Shown here in pieces: positions 23,651 through 34,524 of a stretch of 64,000 nucleotides of DNA. Source of the DNA: Stictocephala bisonia (lineage: Eukaryota; Arthropoda; Insecta; Hemiptera; Membracidae). Each line of letters begins with the position of its first letter. Within the stretch, counting starts at the first letter, position 1. Both the position numbers and the translations under genes were made by a program. A model generated the notes under the pieces. It was not told where the DNA came from and searched no databases. It saw nothing but the letters and a program-made list of their open reading frames with translations. The stretch covers positions 124,001 to 188,000 of the forward strand of contig JAQJVL010000153.1 in the NCBI GenBank assembly GCA_035578905.1, written 5' to 3'.

Positions 23651-23889
23651 TAGATAATGGTAGTATAGAGGACAACCCACAAACAATAGCAAACCTATTC
23701 AACGACTACTTTGTTAGTGCTCCCTTATCATTGGTGGCCAGTCTACAACCTGCCATGCCACCGTCCTCGACTATACCACCCTATGCACATCAGCAACAAT
23801 CTTTATTTTTATATCCTGTTACGAATTATGAAATTTCCAAAATAATTAAAAATCTAAAAAACAAAAAATCAACCGGATACGACAATATT

Positions 23890-25375
23890 TCAGAAATTTA
23901 TAGAAACTGAAATTGCAAGCGTTTTAGCTCATATTGTTAATATAAGTTTTCAGAATGGGAAATTTCCAACAAAACTTAAACAATCCATTGTTGTGCCAAA
24001 TTTTAAAAAAGGAGAGAGGGAGCTCATTCAAAACCATCGACCGATTGCCCTATTATCAGTAATGAGTAAAATTTTTGAACGATGTATGAAAGATAGATTG
24101 TTAAGTTTCTTAAATAGAACAAATATTTTTTCACAATATCAGTTTGGCTTTACTAGAAATAAAAGTACTGAAGGAGCCCTTCGCTTCTTTATGCAGGGTA
24201 TTTTAAATTGTATAAATAGTAATCAAAAAGCAACTGGGATTTTTGTAGATTTCTCTAAAGCTTTCGATTTGGTCAATCATAGTATGTTGTTAAAAAAACT
24301 TTATGCAGCGGGAATTCGGGGGGTTTCTCTTGATTGGTTTAAAAGTTTTTTGGTGGGTAGGACGCAAAAGGTGCGTATCCAAAATATTCTTAGCGAGTCA
24401 AAAACTTTAGATGTAGGCGTACCACAAGGGTCACATTTATCAGCAACGTTATTTATAATTTTTATCAATGATTTACTTCAAGTAACATTTTCAGTAATAG
24501 TTTCGGCTTTTGCTGATGATATATCTATCAGATATTCAGACAGTAATTGGATTAATATATGGGATAAATTGAAGAGTGACTTAAAATTGTTGAACTAGTG
24601 GTGCAGTACTAATAAGATGGTAGTAAATGCAGAAAAAACTAAATTTGTAAATGTTGATCTCAAAAAGTTTTCTTTCGATGATAGTTTACAGTTTCATATT
24701 ATTAAAGGTTGTGATGGAAGCGTCGCAATATGTAATTGTCCACGCATTGACCAAGATTGTCATATTAAATATCTCGGTATTACAATCGATGAATCGATTT
24801 CCTGGAAAAATCATAAACGTCAATTACAAAACCAACTAAGGAAAAATATTCGTTAGTTTTATTTTTTGAGAAGTCTAGTAAACGAAGATTTATTGAGAGT
24901 TCTATATTTCGCGTTAATACAATCACGTCTCATTTATGGAATTGAATTATGGGGAAGTGCGTATGATGTTACATTAAAACCATTAGAGATTATTCAAAAA
25001 CATTTTATTAGAATAATAGCTTTTAAAAATAAGAGGGATCGTTTTATGCCTTTATTCCAAAGCCTGAACATTCTTCCGTTAAAATATCTTTTTGTATTTC
25101 AAGTGCTTAAAATCTTTTACATTATCAGTGGCAACATAAGTATAATAGGGCCACACCTTACTAGATCCATCGCACAAGGGCTTCTTAAAAGACCAAAAGT
25201 TAATAAAACAATTTTTATAAACTCCTTTGTCTTTTTGGGCCCAAAAATTTACAACTTATTACCAAAAAAAAAAATAAAGTTATGTAGAAATGTTGAACAA
25301 TTTACACAAAAAAATAAAACATGGCTTTTTGGCAAGACCCAGATTCGGGATCTTTTAGAAGTAGTTACTTAGTAT
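23890..25375 (+). pseudogene. LINE ORF2: reverse transcriptase and C-terminal domain
   Basis: RT motifs in order: IVVPNFKKGE and NHRPIALLSVMSKIFERCM (fingers), FGFTRNKSTEGAL, GIFVDFSKAFDLVNH (motif A), LDVGVPQGSHLSATLF (motif B), VSAFADDISI (motif C, FADD), MVVNAEKTKFV and IKYLGITIDESI. The thumb and C-terminal region follow (RVLYFALIQSRLIYGIELWG, GPKIYNLLPKK). Length and order fit a whole RT. In-frame TAG codons at 24,596 and 24,854 interrupt it, and a frameshift near 23,890 separates it from the linker. Motif residues are otherwise intact, so decay looks fairly recent. Confidence 0.92.
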
Positions 25376-25765
25376 AATAATAATAAGTAAATAGTATATA
25401 TAGCAGTATATATAGTAAATAAGTAAAAACATTTGGTTGTTTATGTAATTGTAAGTAGTTACATTCGTTTTGCAATATTTAAATTTTTTTTGTGAATTTA
25501 GTATTAACTATAATGTATATTTGTTACGTGAAGAGTCTAGTATAAGGTATAACTAATTACACAACACCAAAGAGACCACACGTGCTGCAGTGAGCCGCCG
25601 AGATCATTTGTCAAAAATGGACTGTTATTTTTGTATATTTAATTAAGTTTTAAGATGTGCTAGCCATATGTACTGGAAAAATGGCTAGTATTTCAGAGTG
25701 TTATACGTATTAATATGTAACTGTAATTTGAAGGCTGAATAAACATATTCTTCTTCTTATTCTTA

Positions 25766-26524
25766 ATCTTATATTTAAAGCAGTTAGTAACAATCCACAT
25801 ACTTAAAAAGCCAGCTCAATCCCACGAGCTTGTCGTATAACAACAACTTATAGTACCAACCCATTTCCTATAAAACCAAACATGTACTCATAGTAGTCAT
25901 AGTATTTTAGTTTTAGACTAACCCCCCTTTATTTATCAAGCATCTTTAGTGATCTGCTACCTCTTCAATTCTAGTGATGCTTCAAAGGTTAACGGGCTTT
26001 TGAAGTTCTTCTTGGTGCAAACAATTTATTAATTCCAAACAACTTTAACTAAGTTAATATTATTTTATTTGGTAATATAATTTAAGTTTGTTTACTTTTA
26101 CTGTTTACGATGTTTGATTTTTGCAATATTAGTAAACTCTTTTCATGAAATATTATTGGAGCTAATAACCATCCACATGTTAGACACATAAATCTAAACT
26201 AATAATGTTTAAATAAAATAGTTAAAGATTAGTTTTTACTTTGTAATATGTAATATTTTTCTTATATAAAAATGTATTTCTTGTTTTATTTAATGACCCT
26301 TTTACATATTAGTGTAATGTTTGATAAAACATAACAAAATATATGATCGTGTATTTATAGTTTACAATTTACATGTTGGCCTTTTCTATATACAAACTAT
26401 ATTTATTTTCCATTTGTTATTTTATAAACTTGGATCGGTACATTTTTAAGATTTTCATTACTTTTAACTCTCAGCTATTAATTATCAAAATACCATTTAC
26501 TCATTGTAAAACCCCTAAAACTAT
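25766..26524. other. AT-rich spacer
   Basis: No gene, repeat or motif recognised. The 69-codon frame at 26,373-26,582 is AT-rich noise running into the Mutator-type element. Confidence 0.6.
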
Positions 26525-27628
26525 TAAGGCGACCCTAAATGCAAAAAAATTTTTTTTTACGTTTTGGGGATTTTTATTATAAATTAAACCTTAGAATCTC
26601 CTCTTTCCACTGATATATGACACTATAGGGTTAATTATTTGCAAATAAACTAAAAAATGTTTATTTATAAAGGTTACACATGATTTCATTTCCATGGAAA
26701 TGACATTCCTGTTCACCAACTCATATAGTATAGAGTTTCTATGACCATAGAAGACTATGACCATACTAAGCACTTCCATCTACCAGATCCAATCATGTTG
26801 GAAATCAAACACATATTCCAGAGTTTATCACACCCAGACTTACTAAAGAAATGTTTGTCAGGCAAGTCACAGAATCCAAATGAATCACTGAATAATTTGA
26901 TCTGGACTCCCCAAACGGACATTTGTAACCCTGCAAATCCTGAAATTTGGAACATATGAGGCAGTTTTGTCCTTCAATGATGGTTACACGAGTAAATGCA
27001 AACTATTAGAGCATTTAGGATTGAATGTAGGCCAATATTGTATAGAATCCATGAAACGAGAAGACTCTGAGCGTATCCGACAATATGACAAGGCAGCGTT
27101 GGAATTGGAAAAAAAAATCTGCCAACAAAGAACCCTTGCTAAGAGGAAGCTAGAAGATATGTATGAGGCAAAGGAAAACCCAGACAACCCTTCTTATGGT
27201 GCTGGGCTTCACTAGTTTTAAGTAAACTTTACTATGTTGGTAATTTTTTAGTTTTTTGCATTTTCCGAAAGTTGGGTTTTTCATTTTTGACAGCAAATAT
27301 CTTAGTAACCATTTGAGATATCCTTACCAAATTTTCAGGGCTCATACACAAGACCAAATTCTAGGTTCATACACAGGATTTTTGATTTACTTGTATTACA
27401 AACAAAAATAAAAATATTTTTGTATTCAAAATTTTTTACTTAGAACTACTATTTTTTTTAAAATTATAATTTTTTTTTTTTAAATAAAAAAATCCCCTGT
27501 GTATGGGCCTAGATAAAAGGTCATTCTGTCAAATAAAAAAAATTAGAGGTCTAGGTCACGTTTTTACAGAGATATCTGCTTTATAGCTAAAATTACGTTT
27601 AAATGGCATTCGGGATCCCCTTAATGCT
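26525..27628 (+). mobile_element. Mutator-type DNA transposon, internally deleted
   Basis: Terminal sequences TTAAGGCGACCCTAAATGC (left) and, read inward from the right, TTAAGGGGATCCCGAATGC form matching TIRs. Between them lies the C-terminal part of a Mutator-like transposase (26,741-27,215). A long AT-rich 3' region contains repeated phrases such as CATACACAAGACC / CATACACAGGAT. I could not identify the expected 9-bp target duplication. Confidence 0.7.
26741..27215 (+). pseudogene. Mutator-like transposase, C-terminal part with frameshift
   Basis: The first frame (26,741-26,959) reads HLPDPIMLEIKHIFQSLSHP, LLKKCLSGKSQNPNESLNNL and IW. After a frameshift near 26,920 the second frame reads VTLQILKFGTYEAVLSFNDG, CKLLEHLGLNVG, ERIRQYDKAALELEKKI and finally SYGAGLH before TAG. 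This order (F..L..P.LL.KCL.G.TQN.NES.NN..W, then FG.Y.AV..FN.G, a charged helix and YG.G at the end) is the C-terminus of the insect Mutator-like transposase family that I associate with Pfam Mutator domain PF20700. The DDE core upstream is missing. Confidence 0.78.
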
Positions 27629-27679
27629 GTGACTCACATTTATTTTAATTACAACAACAAAAAAACCGTGTTGAATTTA

Positions 27680-27894
27680 GATTATCTTGACATGAAAGTA
27701 TCTCACAGTACCAGCTTCAAAGACATGTTACAGATTATCTTGACATGAAAGTATCCCACAGTACCAGCTTCAAAAACATGTTACAGATTATCTTGACATG
27801 AAAGTATCCCACAGTACCAGCTTCAAAGACATGTTACAGATTATCTTGACATGAAAGTGTCCCACAGTACCAGCTTCAAAGACATGTTACAGAT
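27680..27894 (+). repeat. 53-bp tandem repeat, 4 copies
   Basis: Four near-identical copies of a 53-bp unit beginning GATTATCTTGACATGAAAGT and ending AAAGACATGTTACA. Only a handful of substitutions separate them. Confidence 0.95.
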
Positions 27895-28070
27895 TCAGCA
27901 AATCGAGATCCACACTCACTATGTCACCACCATGTCACCAATATCACTTTCTGGCCACAAACGGGAGAGCAGGGATGCGAATATTATCCCAGTTGATCCC
28001 TAGATGATCCTGTCCTAGCGCCTTTTATCCAGGCCACGTCATATCCTTCTTATTTCACGCTTCCTGCTTC

Positions 28071-28110
28071 TCCAATAATATCAAACTGAGTAAAGTTTGA
28101 TATTATTGGA
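28071..28110. repeat. Perfect hairpin, 17-bp arms
   Basis: TCCAATAATATCAAACT at 28,071-28,087 is followed, after a 6-nt loop, by its exact reverse complement at 28,094-28,110. Confidence 0.95.
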
Positions 28111-28330
28111 TATAATACTTTTATCAAACCAAAGGTATTTCGAACATTTAAAACAAAAGAGGCCTAATAAAATAATTAAAATGAACAATACATCATTTTT
28201 ATAACTTATCACACCTTCTCTGCCATATACGTCTTATTACATAGGTCATATTGTTATCTTGTACTGTATGAAGTATGTTGATGTATATAAGTTATTTAAT
28301 TTTTCTGTGCTCTTATTTTAAAAATATAGG

Positions 28331-30036
28331 TTATTATTTCTCTTTCTCTTGCACACTTGTTTTCAGACTCAGGACACACACATGCAGGTTAGTAAATACA
28401 TGATATATTATTTCTCTTTCTCTTGATAACTTGTTGTCAAACTCAGGACACAAACATGCAGGTTAGTAAATACATGATATATTATTTCTCTTTCTCTTGA
28501 TAACTTGTTGTCAGACTCTGGACACAAACATGCAGGTTAGTAAATACATGATATATTATTTCTCTTTCTCTTGATAACTTGTTGTCAGACTCAGGACACA
28601 AACATGCAGGTTAGTAAATACATGATATATTATTTCTCTTTCTCTTGATAAATTGTTGTCAGACTCAGGACAAAAACATGCAGGTTAGTAAATACATGAT
28701 ATATTATTTCTCTTTCTCTTACTAACTTGTTGTCAGACTCAGGACACAAACATGCAGGTTAGTAAATACATGATATATTATTTCTCTTTCTCTTACTAAC
28801 TTGTCGTAAGACTACGGACACACTCGTGCAGGTTAGTAAATACATGATATATTATTCCTCTTTCTCTTGATAACTTGTCGTCAGACTCAGGACACACACA
28901 TGCAGGTTAGTAAATACATGTTATATTATTTCTCTTTCTCTTACTAACTTGTCGTAAGACTACGGACACACTCGTGCAGGTTAGTAAATACATGATATAT
29001 TATTCCTCTTTCTCTTGGTAACTTGTCGTCAGACTCAGGACACAAACATGCAGGTTAGTAAATACATGATATATTATTTCTCTTTCTCTTGATAACTTGT
29101 TGTCAGACTCAGGACACAAACATGCAAGTTAGTAAATACATGATATATTATTTATCTTTCTCTTGATACCTTGTTGTCAGACTCAGAACACAAACATGCA
29201 GGTTAGTAAATACATGATATATTATTTATCTTTCTCTTGATACCTTGTTGTCAGACTCAGAACACAAACATGCAGGTTAGTTAATACATGATATATTATT
29301 TCTCTTTCTCTTACTAACTTGTTGTCAGACTCAGGACACAAACATGCAGGTTATTAAATACATGATATATTATTTCTCTTTCTCTTGATAAATTGTTGTC
29401 AGACTCAGGACACAAACATGCAGGTTAGTAAATACATGATATATTATTCCTCTTTCTCTTGATAACTTGTCGTCAGACTCAGGAAACACACATGCAGGTT
29501 AGTAAATACATGTTATATTATTTCTCTTTCTCTTACTAACTTGTCGTAAGACTACGGACACACTCGTGCAGGTTAGTAAATACATGATATATTATTCCTC
29601 TTTCTCTTGATAACTTGTCGTCAGACTCAGGACACACACATGCAGGTTAGTAAATACATGTTATATTATTTCTCTTTCTCTTACTAACTTGTCGTCAGAC
29701 TACGGACACACTCGTGCAGGTTAGTAAATACATGATATATTATTCCTCTTTCTCTTGATAACTTGTTGTCAGACTCAGGACACACACATGCAGGTTAGTA
29801 AATACATGTTATATTATTTCTCTTTCTCTTACTAACTTGTTGTCAGATTTAGGACACACACATGCAGGTTAGTAAATACATGTTATACTATTTCTCTTTC
29901 TCTTACTAACTTGTCGTCAGACTACGGACACACACATGCAGGTTAGTAAATACATGTTATATTATTCCTCTTTCTCTTGCTAACTTGTTGTCAGACTCAG
30001 AACACACACATGCAGGTTAGTAAATACATGATATAA
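28331..30036 (+). repeat. 74-bp tandem repeat, 23 copies
   Basis: Twenty-three copies of a 74-bp unit with landmarks TTTCTCTTTCTCTTGATAAC, GACTCAGGACACAAACATGC and AGGTTAGTAAATACATGATA. Variants are interspersed: a TACGGACACACTCGTGC form recurs near 28,811, 28,964, 29,553 and 29,702, usually next to a TGTTATATT-type copy. Small blocks of two units therefore seem to have been copied together. Confidence 0.97.
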
Positions 30037-30632
30037 TATTTTTAAAACATGTTTATATTCAACATATATATTTTATAATCAGCTAATTGGTGTGTTCTGA
30101 GGCTATTCGACCATAGTATTATTTTCCGTCTGTATACTGTACAATGATTCCCAAAATATTTTCTGTAATTAATCTGGAAAAATGTAATCAGTGTTTTTAC
30201 CTGAACTCCTAAAATAAATAATGACAACTTACAAAAATTACTTTACTGTAAAAGTATGTTACTGTAAAATTAGTTTTTCACTGGATTGACGATTAACGTT
30301 CAAGCAGAATGTAACAAGATATATACATGTGCTTCCTTTCTATCTTTATTCCCAACATTTTGTTAGGAATAGCCGGCCAAATAATAATAATATAACAATA
30401 ATTTATTTTTCCAAAATATGCATTACACTTTATACATTACAATTAAAAACCATTACGTATTAACAAACATATAAGACAAAGTTTAACTAATTTATTTTTA
30501 AAGCTTATTAATAATAACTTATGTTATATAAATACTGCAATGTTCTTCTTCACTCTTCATACTCTAATCCAATTATCAATTCATATACGACTAATTGGAA
30601 ATACGAGAGAAGAAATCGACCATCTCATAATC
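30037..30632. other. AT-rich spacer
   Basis: No motif recognised. A 61-codon minus-strand frame (30,042-30,227) has no supporting feature. Confidence 0.6.
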
Positions 30633-30722
30633 TAATTTTTTTTTTTTTTTTTTTGAAAAATAAAAGATATGCACCTTAAAGGCTAGGCCTGTCTGAAGGT
30701 TGCAATCTTATTTAATTTACTT

Positions 30723-31184
30723 TTACCATTTAGAGCTCGTAGTATTTTTATGAATTTGATTCTTGAATAATCTAACAAAACGTGCATCAATTAATGAATA
30801 TTTCTGAATTGACACTGCTACTAAACTAAAATAAACATTGTCAGCCTTAAATATAACTGATAAAGCATCTGCTGAGTTAATAGTAATATGTTCATATTCA
30901 CAAACATGTAAAGAGACATGTATATATACCATGACTCCCCCGGCTCTATATGTTTCATTATAATTTGCTAACAATTTATACTCAGGTATCTGATAAATAT
31001 TAGAATCATGTTCACCAATCCAAACTTCTGATAGAACTATTATCTCTGGTTTCCTATCATAAGCTGTTATTTCCACTACGAATCTATCAAAATTCTTTCT
31101 TACGCTGCGTATATTCTGATGGAATATTGTCAGATTACACCTCAAAACTTCATTTAATATGTTAGTATTATTTTTATATTCCAT
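30723..31184 (-). pseudogene. LINE ORF2, start of APE-type endonuclease only
   Basis: From ATG at 31,184 the frame reads LTIFHQNIRSVRKNFDRFV (the N-terminal N-containing motif of APE endonucleases), PEIIVLSEVWI (the catalytic Glu motif) and YRAGGVMVYI. Agreement with the family fades after about residue 120. It ends at a stop after SSKW, where the normal protein would run on through the rest of the endonuclease and the RT. The start codon, set after an AT-rich inter-ORF spacer, is plausible as the true ORF2 start. The last ~30 codons may belong to the original C-terminus brought close by a deletion. Confidence 0.8.
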
Positions 31185-31550
31185 ATTTTAATCTTCAAAA
31201 TAAAAATATGCAGTCATATTTCAATCTTATGCAAACAATTTAGAACAATAACATAGACAATAATAAACTATAAAAAATATCAACATAAATAAACTTTTTA
31301 AGAGTCAAAATAACAGTAAATAAACATTTACAAATAAACAACAATAGATAAACATTTATAAATAATAACATAGGTAAACATTCATAAATGAATAACAATT
31401 AATAAATACTTTACATGACTAACTGATAATAAACATATGTAAAAGAAAAAAATAAAGACACTTCATATCTAACTAATAATATAACTTGTTACAATATTGA
31501 ATTACAAATATTAGGTGTATTAACTTACAGTATTAGTGTGGTGACCATGT

Positions 31551-32410
31551 CTACGTTTTACAGTTTCTCCTCTTCCGCATTATAATCCTACCATTCTTCA
31601 CCCACAGGAATGCGTAGCCAAGCTCCTTCTTCTTCACACGTGCAAGGGACAGCAGCCTCCTTTTCGTAGGACATAGTGACTCGTTTATGTAGATTTGATT
31701 TAGATGACGTGTAGAGAAGTCACGCTTCACTCTTCTCTTTCCCATCATTTCTTTCTTATCTCCTCTCCTTACAAATTTCACAATAAGCCCAGCAGGTCCA
31801 ACGTTGCCCGGTTTTTTGTACAGTCTGTGGCATGAATCCACCATATCTGACTCAACTTTCATATTCAATGCAGCTCCCACTTTTTTAACTGTTTCTAATG
31901 GATCTTCGTTCTTTTCTTCAGGAACGCCAAATATTTCTAAAATATTTCCTCTAGAATACTGTTCTATATCTACCAGTCTCTCTTCTAAGGTCGCAACTTG
32001 CTGCTTCAGACTTTTATTTTCTGCCTTAAGATCTTCAACTATCTTGATATATTCTTCCATTTTCCCAGTTTGTTCCTTTAAGGCTACGGTGTTTTCTTCT
32101 AACTTGTCGTTGAGTGTCTCATATGCTCTTGTGCAGATTTGCGATTTTCATCTTTTATTTCTCGCAAAGCCTTCATAAGATCATTCAACGTCAAGCCGTC
32201 TTCATCCACTTTGTTTTCGAATTTTCTAGCCTTTCTTCGCTCCACTGAACATATATTGCATCGCCACACACTATTATCTTGTTTCAGTTCCTCAATATCG
32301 GATTTATTCAGCCCAACACACTGACCGTGGAACAGCCCTTTACACTCAGCACAAACCACTTTACACTGCTTCTGTGAGACATCCTTAACACACACTCCAC
32401 AAATACTCAT
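31551..32410 (-). pseudogene. LINE ORF1: PHD finger, coiled coil, RRM-like domain (frameshifted)
   Basis: I take the start at 32,410 (MSICGVC) rather than an upstream ATG, because the PHD finger begins there. The finger reads CGVC…CAEC..LFHGQCVGL…WRCNIC, the Cys4-His-Cys3 spacing of a PHD zinc finger. A charged region follows, then after a frameshift near 32,100 a coiled coil (KIVEDLKAENKSLKQQVATL). Last is a basic domain with ILEIFGVPE, VDSCHRLYKK and IYINESLCPTKRRLLSLAR, as in the RNA-binding ORF1 proteins of LINEs. ORF1p binds element RNA; PHD-containing ORF1s occur in CR1-type elements. Only the one frameshift breaks it. Confidence 0.85.
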
Positions 32411-32639
32411 TTTTAATAAATAAAATATTTCGTAATCGTAAATTAAATATTTTCTAAACGCATGCACGCACACGCAATATCGCTTGAACAGCACCTGTAC
32501 GTTGACCTTGGTCGCGATAACGATGTGGACGCTCCGAGCTCTGACTTATTACTTAATGGTAACGATAATGCTTGTCTAATCAAATATATAAATTCATGAT
32601 CAAATTGACCGTATATAATACATAAGAATGTCTATGACA

Positions 32640-33955
32640 GTATAAAAAAATCCTTATCGATTTTAAGGGGTGATAGTACACATTATTTTAAGCAAAAAAT
32701 GTCCAATAAACATGTGTCCAAAAATGTAGTTTTTCCGCTAGCCACCATTTTGTTTTTTAATTTTACATTTTATTTCAATTATTGAATGTTGGATTGATTT
32801 TATATTTGGCACAAATGTGTTTAATACTTATATCTAACTAAAATAAAAAAATTATTTGGTCTAGTATTTTTTTTCAAAATCATTTGAACATTTCAAAGTC
32901 AGTTTTCATAAAAACCGGTAAGTATATAAAAAACTTACACGAATAAATAAAATTATAATTTTTAATTACAAATATTTTGAGACCAAGATCTGTTGAAAAA
33001 TAACTTAATATTCATAATTTCAATGTTAACTCTGTTATTAGCTCCTCTTGTTTGCATAAGTTTCATTAGTTTTCCTTTGAAAAGGTATTTAACAGGTGAT
33101 GCTTAAATACAAACAGCTGATTAAAATAAATAAATAAAGTAAATAAAACTACAAAAACTACATGTTGTGTATACAATTAGCAATTATTAGTTTTAATGTC
33201 TTACATACTGTTAAATTAGATTTTAAGGGTAAAATAATACTCGATTTCTTACAAACTCAATTATGTTGGAACCTTATAAAAGCTGTTCAAAATGACGGCC
33301 ATCGTTCTCGTGCATGCATCAAGGCGCCTTCTTAAAGACTGTGGCACTCTTTCAAAAATCCCAGGTGTCCGACCAAATCTGTCAATTCCATTTACAATTC
33401 GCAGAGACGTTTATGAATTGCTTGGAAAGTTGAATGAGCAGGTAATACACGATCTGGAAATCTCTCTTAATACAATGTCTATCTTCCATGCTATTGCAAT
33501 TGGCAAGTCCGTACATTAAGTATATATCTGCCATTTCTAAATTAGAATGCTGGTATTGATTACTTTCCATTGTACTAATAAATAATGCTAAATTAAACAA
33601 AATAAACTTAATACAGAATCAAAACACAACAACAAAAAGGAGGACAACAAATATGACCAAAGACATTAATAAGCAAATGTTTATCCTGAGTTATTTGCAT
33701 TACAATAATACTTTTTTATTTATTTAAATCAGCTGTTTGTTTTTAAGCATCAGGTGTTAATTACCTTTTCAAGAACAACTAATGAAAGTTATGTAAACCA
33801 ATGGAGCTAATAAAAGAATTTACATTACACTTATGATTATTAAGTTATTTTTTTACGGATTTTAACAATCTTGGTCTTAAAATATTTGTAATTAAAATTT
33901 CTAATCTTGTTTATTCGTTTGAGTTTTTTTTTAACTTACCGTTTTTATGAATATT
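32640..33955 (-). mobile_element. DUF4817-type Tc1/mariner-superfamily transposon, deletion derivative
   Basis: Inverted arms of about 240 bp at 32,906-33,145 and 33,711-33,951 match through long blocks such as TTAATTACAAATATTTT, TTAGCTCC..TTGTTT, GATGCTTAAA.ACAAACAGCT and CATAAAAAC.GGTAAG. Between them lies a minus-strand transposase remnant. The left side continues outward to about 32,640 with transposon-like sequence (GGGTGATAGTACACATT). The right side instead passes within 30 bp into the 64-bp array, so the right terminus seems to be missing. Confidence 0.78.
33270..33600 (-). pseudogene. Transposase remnant, N-terminal helix-turn-helix joined to C-terminus
   Basis: On the minus strand 33,570-33,410 reads MYGLANCNSMEDRHCIKRDF and on towards IQLSKQFIN. 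This fits the DUF4817 helix-turn-helix start (..YG...GN...A.R....RFP.R..P....F....), with a frameshift. At 33,400-33,270 follow FERVPQSLRRRLDAC and NDGRHFEQLL before TAA. This is the standard end of these transposases (R.R....R..AC....G.HFE.LL). The DDE catalytic core is missing, which explains why the element is non-autonomous. Confidence 0.7.
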
Positions 33956-34232
33956 GTATGAATATTTTTATGAATACTACTAACGTCGAGTCAATATTTA
34001 CGTCGGTATACAATTACCTCTTGGTGGACAGTGTTAATAACTGATAACATCAAGTCAGTATTTACCCCGGTGTACAATTACCTCTTGGTGTACAATGTTA
34101 ATAACTGATAACATCGAGTCAATATTTACCTCGTTGTACAATTACCTCTTGGTGTATAGTGTTAATAACTGATAACATCAAGTCAATATTTACCCCGGTG
34201 TACAATTACCTCTTGGTGTACAATGTTAATAA

Positions 34233-34524
34233 TAGTTTTTTAATTAGCATAATACGTGTTGGTACATATACAGTACAAGTAAACGTCACACAACACAAAT
34301 TTATTACAATATAAGCACAAAATGCACAAATATACAACAATACAAGCACAAAATGCACAAATATTATGGTGATCGATTTCGGTGAACCACGCTCACCTTC
34401 CTCAGACCAGAGGGATTCACAAAAGAATGGAAAATGGTGTTCAACAACTCAATTTATAAGCCTATGATCACGTGACCCCATTGGCTGGAATCGTCAAATG
34501 GCGGCTGCTGTGTTTATGTTTATG
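34233..34524 (-). mobile_element. PLE 3'-end fragment inserted in the 64-bp array
   Basis: About 290 bp nearly identical to 7641-7897: TAGTTTTTTAATTAGCATAA at the 3' terminus, then the hammerhead segment, ending at GCGGCTGCTGTGTTTAT. Only the 3' untranslated part is present. Array sequence on both sides (GTGTACAATGTTAATA before, GTGTACAGTGTTAATA after) looks like a ~16-bp duplicated target, though the tandem context makes this ambiguous. One internal segment (ACAAGCACAAAATGCACAAA) is partly duplicated compared with the first copy. Confidence 0.92.
34367..34409 (-). ncRNA. Hammerhead ribozyme motif in PLE fragment, copy 2
   Basis: Same 43 nt as at 7744-7786, with no change: stem I TGGT/ACCA, core CTGAGGA, stem II GGTGA/TCACC, GAAA, short stem III and AUC cleavage triplet. 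Full conservation against other differences in the flanking PLE sequence is compatible with either recent origin or selection. Confidence 0.7.

Larger units (their letters stand above)
22680..25765 (+). mobile_element. CR1/Jockey-type LINE, 5'-truncated, inactivated
   Basis: The most complete retrotransposon in the window: the end of the APE-type endonuclease, the linker, the full RT and the C-terminal domain, then about 390 bp of 3' UTR ending in AATAAACATATTCTTCTTCTT. The 5' part (ORF1 and the start of the endonuclease) is absent. Frame disruptions: a frameshift near 23,640, another near 23,890, and TAG stops at 24,596 and 24,854. All the pieces otherwise follow one frame. Confidence 0.9.
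30633..32560 (-). mobile_element. LINE with PHD-type ORF1 and nearly all of ORF2 missing
   Basis: Minus-strand element with a GC-richer 5' region (about 32,470-32,560), ORF1 (32,410-31,551), a 366-bp spacer, about 150 codons of the start of ORF2 (31,184-30,723), a short 3' stretch and a 19-nt poly(A) (poly-T on the plus strand, 30,633-30,651). The RT is absent. Both ends look present, so an internal deletion or premature polyadenylation of the transcript is more likely than 5' truncation. Confidence 0.8.
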
